A stretch of 64,000 nucleotides of DNA from Psychroserpens damuponensis (GTDB lineage Bacteria > Bacteroidota > Bacteroidia > Flavobacteriales > Flavobacteriaceae): contig NZ_JXJO01000017.1 in the NCBI RefSeq assembly GCF_000826655.1, positions 372,001 to 436,000 on the forward strand. The letters run 5' to 3'. The position numbers were made by a program, and so were the translations under genes. Shown in pieces: positions 8,885 to 17,456 of this stretch (the stretch's first letter is position 1; each line of letters starts with the position of its first letter). The notes under the pieces were generated by a model, which searched no databases, was not told the origin of the DNA, and saw only the letters and a list, made by a program, of their open reading frames with translations.

Positions 8885-9185
8885 GATATCTATATTCTAG
8901 TCGAGTCGCGAAATTAAGGAATTTTGGTAAAATTATTGAGGTTATTTAAGGCAAAAAAGGCGATGCGTAGGGAACAAGGAATTGTTGTTTATAACGATAG
9001 ATTTAATTTGTGTCATTCTATCGTTTAAAATTTATTAAAAGAAAATTATTTTTAATGCTATTAGGAGTGCAATTAAAGATATAATTCTTTTGGTGTTTTT
9101 CATTTTTTATATGACTTTTTGTGTTCAATATTAGGACACAGATATCTTTAAAAAGTCACATAAAATTTGAAATTATTTTTTGTGT
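8885..9185 (-). promoter_or_regulatory. Structured leader region of ileS
   Basis: No normal-sized gene is seen in these 301 bases. On the ileS strand there is a first hairpin with TGACTTTTT arms (9150-9158 with 9112-9120, and inner GTGT/ACAC pairing), then a 22-codon Ile-rich ORF (9103-9035), then a second hairpin with AACGATAGA/TCTATCGTT arms (8993-9001 and 9017-9025), then about 110 bases to the ileS ATG. The order leader peptide, hairpin, synthetase gene recalls attenuation, but the second hairpin has no T run after it, so a terminator is not obvious. Confidence 0.4.
9035..9103 (-). CDS. Possible 22-residue Ile-rich leader peptide upstream of ileS
   Basis: ATG at 9103 and TAA at 9037-9035 give a basic start followed by one hydrophobic stretch (MKNTKR, then ISLIALLIALKIIFF-like). 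Six of 22 codons are Ile (ATT or ATA) and five are Leu. It lies between two hairpins ahead of ileS. It could be a regulatory leader peptide, a small membrane peptide, or chance: short AT-rich ORFs are often hydrophobic. Confidence 0.3.
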   Translation of the reverse strand: MKNTKRIISLIALLIALKIIFF

Positions 9186-9803
9186 TTAATCAAGAGCTGC
9201 ACAATAGTCATTGTAGTAATAGACCATTTCTATAATATTTCCTCGTTTGTATTTTTTTTCATTAAGCCGATCTACGATTTGAGGACAATTTTCAAAAAAT
9301 TTTATTGCCTTTTTTTTGAAATTGAATATCCCAAAAAGTCTAATAGCCTCCTTTTCACTTTCTTTTTTTAGAAAAAAACTATAGGTTGTATTTTGAATAC
9401 TAGTAACTGTATGCAACATACCTGTTTCGTTTGTAGAATGATTTGCTGAAATCCAATTAGAGCTTACATCTACAAAAATTGATATTTCTCCTAATTCTAT
9501 AACTTCTAAAAGCAAAGGTGTTTTTACTTTCTCAAGCTTTACATATAAAAAATCAATATCATCAATCGCTCTATGAAAAGTAACGCCTTTTATCATTAAC
9601 TCTGTCCATGCTTCTGGTTCTCTGTCTTCGGTAACTTTAAACTTAACAGATGAATTAAATGTGATTTTAGCATAACCTCTTATAGAAGTCCCATCATGAA
9701 AATGAATAGTTGCCTCTTCGTAAGCATCTAATGCTTTAATTGAATTTTCAGCAAAAATCGTTGTTGGTACTAGTATGAATAGAAATAATAAAAATATCTT
9801 CAT
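9186..9803 (-). CDS. Secreted protein of unknown function
   Basis: I do not recognise this 205-residue protein. It has a clear signal peptide (MKIFLLFLFILVPTTIFA) and then a soluble region. The part around FHDGTSIRGYAKI and VTFHRAIDDIDFLYVKLEK suggests a beta-rich domain, and the C-terminus carries a basic stretch (FKKKAIKFF) and a Tyr-rich end (MVYYYNDYCAALD). It starts 3 bases after the stop of the upstream lipoprotein gene, so the two probably form a small envelope operon. Confidence 0.7.
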   Translation of the reverse strand: MKIFLLFLFILVPTTIFAENSIKALDAYEEATIHFHDGTSIRGYAKITFNSSVKFKVTEDREPEAWTELMIKGVTFHRAIDDIDFLYVKLEKVKTPLLLEVIELGEISIFVDVSSNWISANHSTNETGMLHTVTSIQNTTYSFFLKKESEKEAIRLFGIFNFKKKAIKFFENCPQIVDRLNEKKYKRGNIIEMVYYYNDYCAALD

Positions 9804-9806
9804 GTG

Positions 9807-10274
9807 TTACTCTTGTCTATAAAACGATTTTTTAAAACGCTTTGCTTTTTGTAAAAGCAATTTCACCTCATCATCACTTGCATTAGATGATGATACTACT
9901 TTTTTATCGCCATTTGTATAGATTTTTTTATCGTTTTGATTGGGAGTTGATGAGACTATATAAACCAATTTATGATTTTGAAAATAATAATATTCTGTAA
10001 CTGTGTTTTTAGATATTTCAACATTTTTTATTCTGAAAAGCTCTTTGCTATCTTTATCAAAAAGCACTGAGTATTTAAATGTACCAATATCTTCAAATCC
10101 TTTCTCATCGGTGAGTGCACCTTCGGTAAATTCTTCTTTTAAAGTTTTATTATTATCAATTTTAGAGACATAAATCTTTGTTGTATTGATAATCGTATCA
10201 GTTGATTTTTTAGTTTTTGTTCCGCAGGAAACAAAAATCAATGTAAGTACTAGTATTGCAATTGTATTTCTCAT
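9807..10274 (-). CDS. Small lipoprotein of unknown function
   Basis: This 155-residue protein starts with a lipoprotein signal peptide ending in the lipobox IFVSCG (Cys about residue 17), so it is predicted to be lipid-anchored in the periplasm or outer membrane. The rest is polar; the stretch TVTEYYYFQNHKLVYIVSS looks like beta strands of the kind seen in small repeat-type lipoproteins. No catalytic motif is seen. It is the first gene of a pair with the secreted protein that follows, and sits behind a terminator that ends the large T9SS gene. Confidence 0.72.
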   Translation of the reverse strand: MRNTIAILVLTLIFVSCGTKTKKSTDTIINTTKIYVSKIDNNKTLKEEFTEGALTDEKGFEDIGTFKYSVLFDKDSKELFRIKNVEISKNTVTEYYYFQNHKLVYIVSSTPNQNDKKIYTNGDKKVVSSSNASDDEVKLLLQKAKRFKKSFYRQE

Positions 10275-10304
10275 ATCACGAAGTTAATAAAATGGTTTCC
10301 AAAT

Positions 10305-10343
10305 AAAAAAGCCTACACTGTAAAAACAGAATAGGCTTTTTTT
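10305..10343 (-). terminator. Terminator after the large T9SS protein gene
   Basis: AAAAAGCCTA and TAGGCTTTTT arms with an inner CTGT/ACAG pairing, 20 bases after the stop of the leftward 10363-14205 gene. A long T run follows on the minus strand. Confidence 0.8.
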
Positions 10344-10362
10344 ATGTTTTATAATTATCAAC

Positions 10363-13300
10363 TTACTGCGCTAAAATCTTTTTGGTTTTTATGCCGTTTT
10401 CGGTTTTAAAATACGCTACATAAGTTCCTGTTGATAATGTATTAAGTTGTAAACCATTATTTAAATCTTGGTAATCTACATCTCTAAATTCTTGAACGGT
10501 TTGTCCCAACATATTAATAATTTGCACATGCTCAACATTTTTTTGAAGTCCTTTTGCATACAATTTATTGGTGCTTGTATTGAAATAAATCAAGTTATAT
10601 TGGTAATCTTGATCTACTGTAGACAATGCTTCTCCTGGTTGAAATACAATTTCAAACCTGTTGTTGAAAGTTCCACTTTCCGAAGAAAACTCATAAGCGT
10701 CATTGTTTCTTAAGTCAAACGTTTCTCCTGTGACGTTATCTTTTATATATACATCTTGATCGTCATCAAAATTAACAAGATCTGTAATTTTTATAGTGTA
10801 ATTGTAAGCTCCCGAGGTTTTAATTACTAATGGTACAACCTTATCATCTACAATTGGAGCATAAGCTTGTATGAGCATAAGTTGATCATCTAAAACTAAA
10901 CTCATATCATCATCACCTACACCAGAATTTCCTGCTTCATAACCGTAATCAAAGTCGTCTGTTGTAATATCACTAAACGCTAATAGTAATTCTCGTCTAG
11001 CTGCAGGACCATTAACAGAATTAAACTCTAAACGTATTTTTTGCATCACATGTTCTTCGGAAATTGAACCGTCTTGAGTATTCTCGCTGGTTCTTAAAAA
11101 CACTGAGCCATTATCTGAAGTTCCATCTGCATCTGCTTCTTTAACAAAAACACGTTGACTGTTGCTAAATATCACATTTCCATTAGCAATTATTTCGGTT
11201 GTAAAACCTTGACCAACCGGAAGATATCTTGTTGGCAACTTAGTCCCTTCTTCTCCACCACTGTTTCCACCATCAAAACCTACGAATTGTGATGCTCTGA
11301 CTGAGCCTGATAATGTATATGTTGCATAACCACCATTATATTCATCTAAATAATGTGAGTTCCCACTCCATTGTTGCCATAAATTAATAGGACCAGCAAT
11401 GGTTATTCCTGCATTATCTAAAATGAATTTATCTAGATCTATTGCCGAAGGGTATGGGTTACCTAGCAGATAATCTGTTCTAGAAACTCCAGGAACAGAA
11501 CCGCTTCCACCAGTGTCTGTAACATTTACTAGTATGGTTCCATTATTTGGCTTTCCTTCAAAAATGTATTGTTGCTCACTACCAGAGTTTCCTGTTCCTT
11601 TTTGTGTATATCCTACTCCTGGTTGGATATTTGTATTGCCATCTATTGAAACATAGTCATTATAAGTCACTCCGTTTTCGTAGAGATAAGTCCATCGTGT
11701 ACTTACTTTACCAACTTCATCATGTGCCGTAGTAAATTGGATGTTACTACCATCACCTTTTTTGAGTAAGTTTAATTTATAATTGGAGTTGTTAGTATTG
11801 CTTGAACTTGTATTATTATCTGTTAATGTTGATGCACTTGCAGCGCCAACTGGAGAAGCCCAATAATTATACCAATAAACACTAGACGCACCTTCTTGTC
11901 GTCTTAATATTTTACCAACAGATGATGTTACTAAATCGCTATGATTTCCTTGAATTAATTGTGAATCATCTTGTAAGTCTAAAGTTCCATTGAGTTCAAA
12001 ATACCACGTATTATCAACTTTGTGGTCTCCATTAATTGTTAATTTTTGATTTGCATCAATAAACAACCCTAGGTTGGTATGAGAATTTGTAGATGTAACT
12101 TCATTTTTAATGTGAACGATACTCCAATCTTTATTTGTTACAGCATTTTCAATATCCCAAATATCACCATGTAACCATGTGTTTTGAGCACTCCAATCTC
12201 CATTAGCAATTGTTTGAAAAGGCATTGGAGCCGTTTGCAATTGTACAGATGAAATATTGGTAACTTTAAGTGATCTTCCGTATGCAGAATAATCATCAAT
12301 AGTATTACCCTTAATTTCAGACATTGGATAATACGCTAAAAGGTTAGACCATAACACATTGTTTGAATTAGAATAATCTATAATGTCTTTATCTATTAAT
12401 GTCCCTCTAAGATTTCCGGAGACATTAGAAATCTCTTGAAACACCATTTGCTGAATTTGAGTAGCAGATAACGCTTTATTAAAAACTCTTACCTCATCTA
12501 ATTCTCCTTTAAAATATTCTTTATTACTTAAATTACTTGAACGTCGTCCAATTTCAAAAGCGCCATTAGTATTTGAAGTGACCTCAATATTTGCACCAGT
12601 AGATCCAGTATTAAAACCTACTAACTCACCATCAATATACAACTCATTTCGTCCAGTTAAGGAAGAAAAAACACCTGTTATATGATGCCATTCGCCTTTG
12701 TTTATTGTTGCACTTGTTACCGAACGTGTTGTATTTCCTACGGTTTTTGTTAAGAACCCAATGGTATTACCATTCTCAATATATAGTCTACAACTGAGGT
12801 CTTCTCCTGCTATTGTCATTGTACCAGAAGCTGTATTATCAATTTTAGCCCAAGTCATTATTGTAACTTGATCTAACCCATCAACAAAACCATCTACGGT
12901 TAGATAATCATCTTCACCATCAAAATCTAATTGTGCATTTGATGTTGGATTGACATCAAACAAATCGCGATAATCAACATCTCCTCCTGCTAAAACATCA
13001 CTATCTGCATCTGGTAATTGAGTTGAAGGGTTGCTAATACTTTCATTAACATCAAAAACAGGATCATTTGGACTGCCAATTTCGAAATTATTATCTAATC
13101 CATCGTTATCGTCATCATTTCCAGAAACTGAGTTTGCTAATCCGTTTTCTAAAATATCTGGTGTACCATCATTATCAGAATCTGTATCGAGAAAATCTGG
13201 AATTCCATCACCATCTGTATCTATAGGAGTTAAACCTCCTGTATAGTTAGCATCTACTCCTGTACTTGAAAAAGTTCCAGAAGGCTGTACATACCCAACA

Positions 13301-14205
13301 GTAGATTGCGCTTCTACATTATCTGGTATACCATCGTTGTCACTATCAATATCTCTATAGTTTGAAATACCATCGTTATCTGCATCACTAAACGAAATTT
13401 GAGGGTCTGTAAAATTATTAACACATGAGAATTCTAAACTAAAATATCTTACTAAGTTATTAATATTAGCTCTAGCCAAAATTCCCATTTGAAAGGTCAA
13501 ATTAGATTTATCAAAATAACGAGCTTTTACATTAATTGTAGAAAATGCACTAGAAGTCCCTTGGTAGTTCGTATAACCTGAGGTAGCGATTAAAAAATCG
13601 TTTTCTTGAGTTATAGTCACATCTGTTGGATTATCAACAACGTAACTGTAAGGCACTGGGATTCTAATAATTTCAGCCTTTTGACTATCACCATCAATAT
13701 CATTTAAATTGATGAAAAACTCAGGTATAACAATAGGGTTGGTTGTTCCTGCAGATACAAACTCCAGATTAAACTCAATATATCCTTCTTGGCCATTTGA
13801 TAAACTACCACAGGTAACACCTGGTTTTAAATATTCTACTTGAGATGAGTTATCATCTAATAAAGGACAGGTAGCATTTACTCTAGAGTTTATTGACAGA
13901 AGACCATCTACTCCTGGTGCGATAGCGGCAAATCTAAAAACCTCACCATCTAATAATGTATTAATATTATTATCACCTACTATCTCTGTGGGTAGATTAC
14001 TAAAATCAAAATTCTCTTCACTACCACACTCGTTAGTAGTCACTGTAGAGTTTCCTTTTTCGAGACTATCTAGAATACCATCATTATCTGAATCTTCATC
14101 CATAGAATCAACAATAGTATCACCATCTGTATCTTGAGTAAAAGAAAATTGTGGTATCGTAAAAAGTATTAGAAAAAATACTATATGTAGTAATTTTTGC
14201 TTCAT
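10363..14205 (-). CDS. Large secreted T9SS cargo protein with TSP3 repeats and LamG domain
   Basis: About 1280 residues. The start at 14205 is chosen because MKQKLLHIVFFLILFTIPQF is a good signal peptide; an in-frame ATG 75 bases upstream gives an unlikely leader. Order: signal peptide; calcium-binding thrombospondin type 3 repeats (DTDGDTIVDSMDEDSDNDG, repeated near residues 30, 290, 335 and 370); a concanavalin-like LamG domain (DGEDDYLTVDG to LDEVRVFNKAL, about residues 440-600); a roughly 400-residue surface module with GNPYPSAIDLDKF; and a C-terminal T9SS type A sorting domain ending TYVAYFKTENGIKTKKILAQ. It is predicted to be exported by T9SS to the cell surface or medium, perhaps for adhesion or glycan binding. 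The 51685 gene product shares the C-terminal module. Confidence 0.85.
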   Translation of the reverse strand: MKQKLLHIVFFLILFTIPQFSFTQDTDGDTIVDSMDEDSDNDGILDSLEKGNSTVTTNECGSEENFDFSNLPTEIVGDNNINTLLDGEVFRFAAIAPGVDGLLSINSRVNATCPLLDDNSSQVEYLKPGVTCGSLSNGQEGYIEFNLEFVSAGTTNPIVIPEFFINLNDIDGDSQKAEIIRIPVPYSYVVDNPTDVTITQENDFLIATSGYTNYQGTSSAFSTINVKARYFDKSNLTFQMGILARANINNLVRYFSLEFSCVNNFTDPQISFSDADNDGISNYRDIDSDNDGIPDNVEAQSTVGYVQPSGTFSSTGVDANYTGGLTPIDTDGDGIPDFLDTDSDNDGTPDILENGLANSVSGNDDDNDGLDNNFEIGSPNDPVFDVNESISNPSTQLPDADSDVLAGGDVDYRDLFDVNPTSNAQLDFDGEDDYLTVDGFVDGLDQVTIMTWAKIDNTASGTMTIAGEDLSCRLYIENGNTIGFLTKTVGNTTRSVTSATINKGEWHHITGVFSSLTGRNELYIDGELVGFNTGSTGANIEVTSNTNGAFEIGRRSSNLSNKEYFKGELDEVRVFNKALSATQIQQMVFQEISNVSGNLRGTLIDKDIIDYSNSNNVLWSNLLAYYPMSEIKGNTIDDYSAYGRSLKVTNISSVQLQTAPMPFQTIANGDWSAQNTWLHGDIWDIENAVTNKDWSIVHIKNEVTSTNSHTNLGLFIDANQKLTINGDHKVDNTWYFELNGTLDLQDDSQLIQGNHSDLVTSSVGKILRRQEGASSVYWYNYWASPVGAASASTLTDNNTSSSNTNNSNYKLNLLKKGDGSNIQFTTAHDEVGKVSTRWTYLYENGVTYNDYVSIDGNTNIQPGVGYTQKGTGNSGSEQQYIFEGKPNNGTILVNVTDTGGSGSVPGVSRTDYLLGNPYPSAIDLDKFILDNAGITIAGPINLWQQWSGNSHYLDEYNGGYATYTLSGSVRASQFVGFDGGNSGGEEGTKLPTRYLPVGQGFTTEIIANGNVIFSNSQRVFVKEADADGTSDNGSVFLRTSENTQDGSISEEHVMQKIRLEFNSVNGPAARRELLLAFSDITTDDFDYGYEAGNSGVGDDDMSLVLDDQLMLIQAYAPIVDDKVVPLVIKTSGAYNYTIKITDLVNFDDDQDVYIKDNVTGETFDLRNNDAYEFSSESGTFNNRFEIVFQPGEALSTVDQDYQYNLIYFNTSTNKLYAKGLQKNVEHVQIINMLGQTVQEFRDVDYQDLNNGLQLNTLSTGTYVAYFKTENGIKTKKILAQ

Positions 14206-14630
14206 TATGCAATGGTTAATTTTAATGACCAATTTATTAGCCAGGTAGATTTTTGAGAGGGACATCTTGTTATGTAACAAATTACGTCGTGCAATTCATC
14301 TCATAACACATACAATATTACGCATTAGTTGTTAGTATGAATATTAGACAATATGTATATTAGATAAAATGTTTAGGAAATCAGTTGAATTGCCTATTGT
14401 AAAAATCAAAATGCTAAAAAACACGCTAGAATGCGAGGTGAATTAACTAATAAAAGGGATGTTATAAAATTCTGAGAGAAGTTTTATATAAACGATAACA
14501 CATCAAAAAACAAGCTCAAAGTAAAATCTAAAATAGTTTATTATGCAAATAATAAAACCAATGTTAATCATGATTGAAAACACGTGCTTTTATAAAGCCT
14601 AATTTAAAACTTCAAACTCTAATATTTGAT
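14206..14630. other. Intergenic region without a recognised gene
   Basis: These 425 bases lie between the starts of the leftward T9SS gene and the end of radA. I see no convincing ORF or RNA gene. There is a tandem 16-base near-repeat (ATATTAGACAATATG then ATATTAGATAAAATG, 14341-14371), and a short hairpin GCTTT-TAT-AAAGC near 14587. The region should hold the promoter of the T9SS gene, but I could not pick a clear -7 box. Confidence 0.5.
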
Positions 14631-15989
14631 TTATATTATCAAATCAACGACATCTTCAATTTTAGAAATCAATTGAATTTTAATGGCTGTATTTTTTAAA
14701 GAAATTTTGTTGTATTTAGACACAAAAATAGTTGAAAAGCCAAGTTTTTCAGCCTCCAAGATGCGTTGTTCAACACGTTGAACTGGACGCACTTCTCCAG
14801 ATAGACCAATTTCTGCAGCAAAACAAAAATCTTTTTGTAGTGCAACATCCTCGTTTGAGGATAAAATGGCAGCAATTACAGCCAAATCTATTGCAGGATC
14901 ATCAACCGTTATACCACCAGTAATATTTAAAAATACATCTTTTGCTCCTAACCTAAAACCTGCACGTTTTTCAAGCACTGCTAATAACATATTAAGCCGT
15001 TTAGCATTAAAACCTGTTGCACTTCTTTGGGGTGTACCATAAACCGCTGTACTTACTAAAGCCTGTACTTCAATCATTAAAGGGCGCATACCTTCTAAGG
15101 TCGCAGCAATAGCATTACCAGATAAATCTTCGTCTTTTTGAGAGATTAAAAGTTCGGAAGGGTTTGAAACCTCTCTCAAACCAGACCCTTGCATTTCATA
15201 AATTCCTAGCTCATTAGTAGAGCCAAAACGGTTTTTATTAGCTCGTAAAATGCGAAATACATGATTACGATCTCCTTCAAACTGTAACACAGTATCGACC
15301 ATGTGTTCTAAAATTTTTGGTCCAGCTATATGACCATCTTTTGTAATGTGCCCAATTAAAATTACAGGTGTTGCTGTTTCTTTCGCAAATTTTATAAGCT
15401 CTGTCGTACACTCTTTAATTTGAGAAATACTTCCTGATGACGACTCAATATAATCGCTATGAAGTGTTTGAATAGAGTCTATAACCACAATATCTGGTTC
15501 TAGCGTCTCTATTTGCTTAAATATATTTTGAGTTTTAGTTTCAGTTAATATGTAACAATGGTTTGCACTAGAGTCAATACGTTCGGCACGCATTTTTATT
15601 TGCTTTTGGCTTTCTTCTCCAGAAACATATAACGTTTTGTAGGGTAATTTTAATGAGATTTGAAGTAATAATGTACTTTTCCCAATACCTGGTTCACCTC
15701 CTAAAAGTGTTAATGATCCAGGAACCAAACCTCCTCCAAGCACACGATTAAATTCACCATCTTCGGTATTTAATCTCGCCTCTTTTGAGGTATCAATCTC
15801 ATTTATAAGTAATGGTTTTGAGGTTCTTTTTGTGACATTGGTTGGTGTTTTCCAATCACTTTTTTCTGGTTTTTGGATCACCTCTTCTGTGATTGTATTC
15901 CATTCTTTACAAGCTGTACATTGACCTTGCCATTTAGAATATTGGGTGCCACAATTTTGGCAGAAAAATGTTGTTTTAAGTTTAGCCAT
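14631..15989 (-). CDS. radA: DNA repair protein RadA
   Basis: RecA-like ATPase that drives branch migration of recombination intermediates. It is 452 residues with all expected parts: N-terminal C4 zinc finger (CQNCGTQYSKWQGQCTAC), Walker A GGEPGIGKSTLLLQ (about residue 92), Walker B-like DIVVIDSIQT, the RadA motif KNRFGSTNE, and a C-terminal Lon-like domain (from about residue 270, GLSGEVRPVQRVEQRI). The leader just before the start carries TTCTTCGGAAATAGG (15996-16010), one of the intergenic copies of the enriched word. Confidence 0.96.
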   Translation of the reverse strand: MAKLKTTFFCQNCGTQYSKWQGQCTACKEWNTITEEVIQKPEKSDWKTPTNVTKRTSKPLLINEIDTSKEARLNTEDGEFNRVLGGGLVPGSLTLLGGEPGIGKSTLLLQISLKLPYKTLYVSGEESQKQIKMRAERIDSSANHCYILTETKTQNIFKQIETLEPDIVVIDSIQTLHSDYIESSSGSISQIKECTTELIKFAKETATPVILIGHITKDGHIAGPKILEHMVDTVLQFEGDRNHVFRILRANKNRFGSTNELGIYEMQGSGLREVSNPSELLISQKDEDLSGNAIAATLEGMRPLMIEVQALVSTAVYGTPQRSATGFNAKRLNMLLAVLEKRAGFRLGAKDVFLNITGGITVDDPAIDLAVIAAILSSNEDVALQKDFCFAAEIGLSGEVRPVQRVEQRILEAEKLGFSTIFVSKYNKISLKNTAIKIQLISKIEDVVDLII

Positions 15990-16185
15990 CTTTTGTTCTT
16001 CGGAAATAGGCTTCCGCAGTTAAAATTTCAGCTAAATTAAGATTTTTTAATTGATATCCTTGAACAAACTTAGTATAGAAAATATTTTGAGCGTAAGTAA
16101 TTTTGATCTCAAATTGGATCCAAATAACACTTTGACTTTCCTAAATAGGAATACAAAAAAATAATCTGTCGAGTATATGCTTAGT

Positions 16186-17367
16186 TTAGTTTTCTTCATC
16201 ATCGTCATCTTCAGTTTCTGTATCATCCTCTACAACCTTCAAACCTTCTACATGAGACATGATAAATTCTCTATTTATATGAGACATTTCGTCTAAAGTA
16301 AGTGCAGATTCATATAGTTTCACAGCCTTTTTTGTTTTACCTAATTTCTCGGCATGAAGTGCCATATAATAGGTGCCAAAGGAAGAACTTGGATTTAATT
16401 TATTGGCTAATTTTCCAATTTTATAGACCGATTCGATATCTTCGCGTTGATCGGCAATATTAATTAACTCTTGTAATTCTGCTTCGGAAATAGGCTTTGA
16501 AATTCCGAAGAGATCATCAATACGCTTATAACGATCTACAATATAAGTATCTAAAGTACCTTCATATGGTAGCGCCTTTTCTTTCAATTCTTTTTCATCA
16601 AGTGGCTTATACAGTTCAAATATTCTATCTAAAGCTTTAGACAAAGCTCCACTAACCAATGTGTAATGAGAATCTCCTACTAAATCATCAAAATAATAGG
16701 TCAAGTATTGATTATCAAGCACTTTTAAATCGATGTTAGTGTTTCTAATTCGATCTCTAATAGGCTTGATATCTTTATCTGCTGTAGCCATATAGTAAAA
16801 CACATCATTTTCTAACCACTCTAATCGTTGCGCTACATTCTTGTTCATTGTACCTTTAAAATCTGGACTTAAGTTTATATAAGCCTGAAATACTGGAGTG
16901 TCTTGAAACAAAAATGAGTTAATAAAGTTACCCATTAAGTCATGGCCAACTGCAACTTTAAATTTACTAGTGTTGTATTGAGAATCTATGTATGGAATTA
17001 ATTCTTGATCTATAAACTTATAAAAACGGTCACCAGACTCAAAAGGAAGACCAGACACCTCATCGTAATAACTATCATAAAAACGTTCTTCACCTTGAAT
17101 AATACCTACAATTATTGATTTTGGCATCTCATCAAAATAGGTTTGATAACTTACTTGTCCTGCAACAGGCTCAAATAAATATTCGGCATCAAAAACAATA
17201 ATTACTGGATGCTTTAAATCTGATTCAGGATCATAATTATCAGGCAATTTAATTTTTAATTCTCTTGTTGAGTTTAACTGTCGTGATTCAAATTTCTCAT
17301 AGGTAACTTGTGCATACGATTGCGCACAACATAATATTGAGAAGACAAGAAGTAAGGCATTCTTCAT
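16186..17367 (-). CDS. Esterase-D-like alpha/beta-hydrolase protein with Asp in the nucleophile position (paralogue 2)
   Basis: 393 residues with a signal peptide (ending SYAQ). The fold matches the putative esterase family of the Fes/esterase D type: VIIVFDAEYLFEP, PKSIIVGIIQGEERFYDSY, then AYINLSPDF after the elbow. The nucleophile elbow reads VGHDLMGN where the family has GHSxGG, so Ser is replaced by Asp. The catalytic His region GDSHYTLVSGAL is kept. The C-terminal 100 residues are helical and TPR-like, ending in an acidic tail. It is a tandem paralogue of the next gene upstream (17457-18599). Function is unknown; it could be a pseudo-esterase or use Asp as nucleophile. Confidence 0.75.
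   Translation of the reverse strand: MKNALLLVFSILCCAQSYAQVTYEKFESRQLNSTRELKIKLPDNYDPESDLKHPVIIVFDAEYLFEPVAGQVSYQTYFDEMPKSIIVGIIQGEERFYDSYYDEVSGLPFESGDRFYKFIDQELIPYIDSQYNTSKFKVAVGHDLMGNFINSFLFQDTPVFQAYINLSPDFKGTMNKNVAQRLEWLENDVFYYMATADKDIKPIRDRIRNTNIDLKVLDNQYLTYYFDDLVGDSHYTLVSGALSKALDRIFELYKPLDEKELKEKALPYEGTLDTYIVDRYKRIDDLFGISKPISEAELQELINIADQREDIESVYKIGKLANKLNPSSSFGTYYMALHAEKLGKTKKAVKLYESALTLDEMSHINREFIMSHVEGLKVVEDDTETEDDDDEEN
16482..16510. repeat. Facing pair of the CTTCGGAA word
   Basis: CTTCGGAAAT (16482-16491) and ATTCCGAAG (16502-16510) face each other across about 10 bases inside the paralogue-2 esterase-like gene. The arms share 8 or more paired bases. This is the second facing pair of the word in the window. 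Confidence 0.75.
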
Positions 17368-17456
17368 CTTAAGTAGGTTTTGATTAAGGGACTGTAAAAC
17401 TACCTAAAAATAAGCTGAAATACTAATTTATTCGATGAAATACATAAATTGCGGTA

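Noticed and set aside
8885-9185. T-box riboswitch for ileS
   Set aside because: No T-box consensus, specifier loop or terminator/antiterminator pair can be read, and the family is not typical of Bacteroidota.
14341-14371. 16-base tandem near-repeat as a regulatory array or CRISPR-like remnant
   Set aside because: Only two AT-rich copies, without spacers or further units; left as a note.
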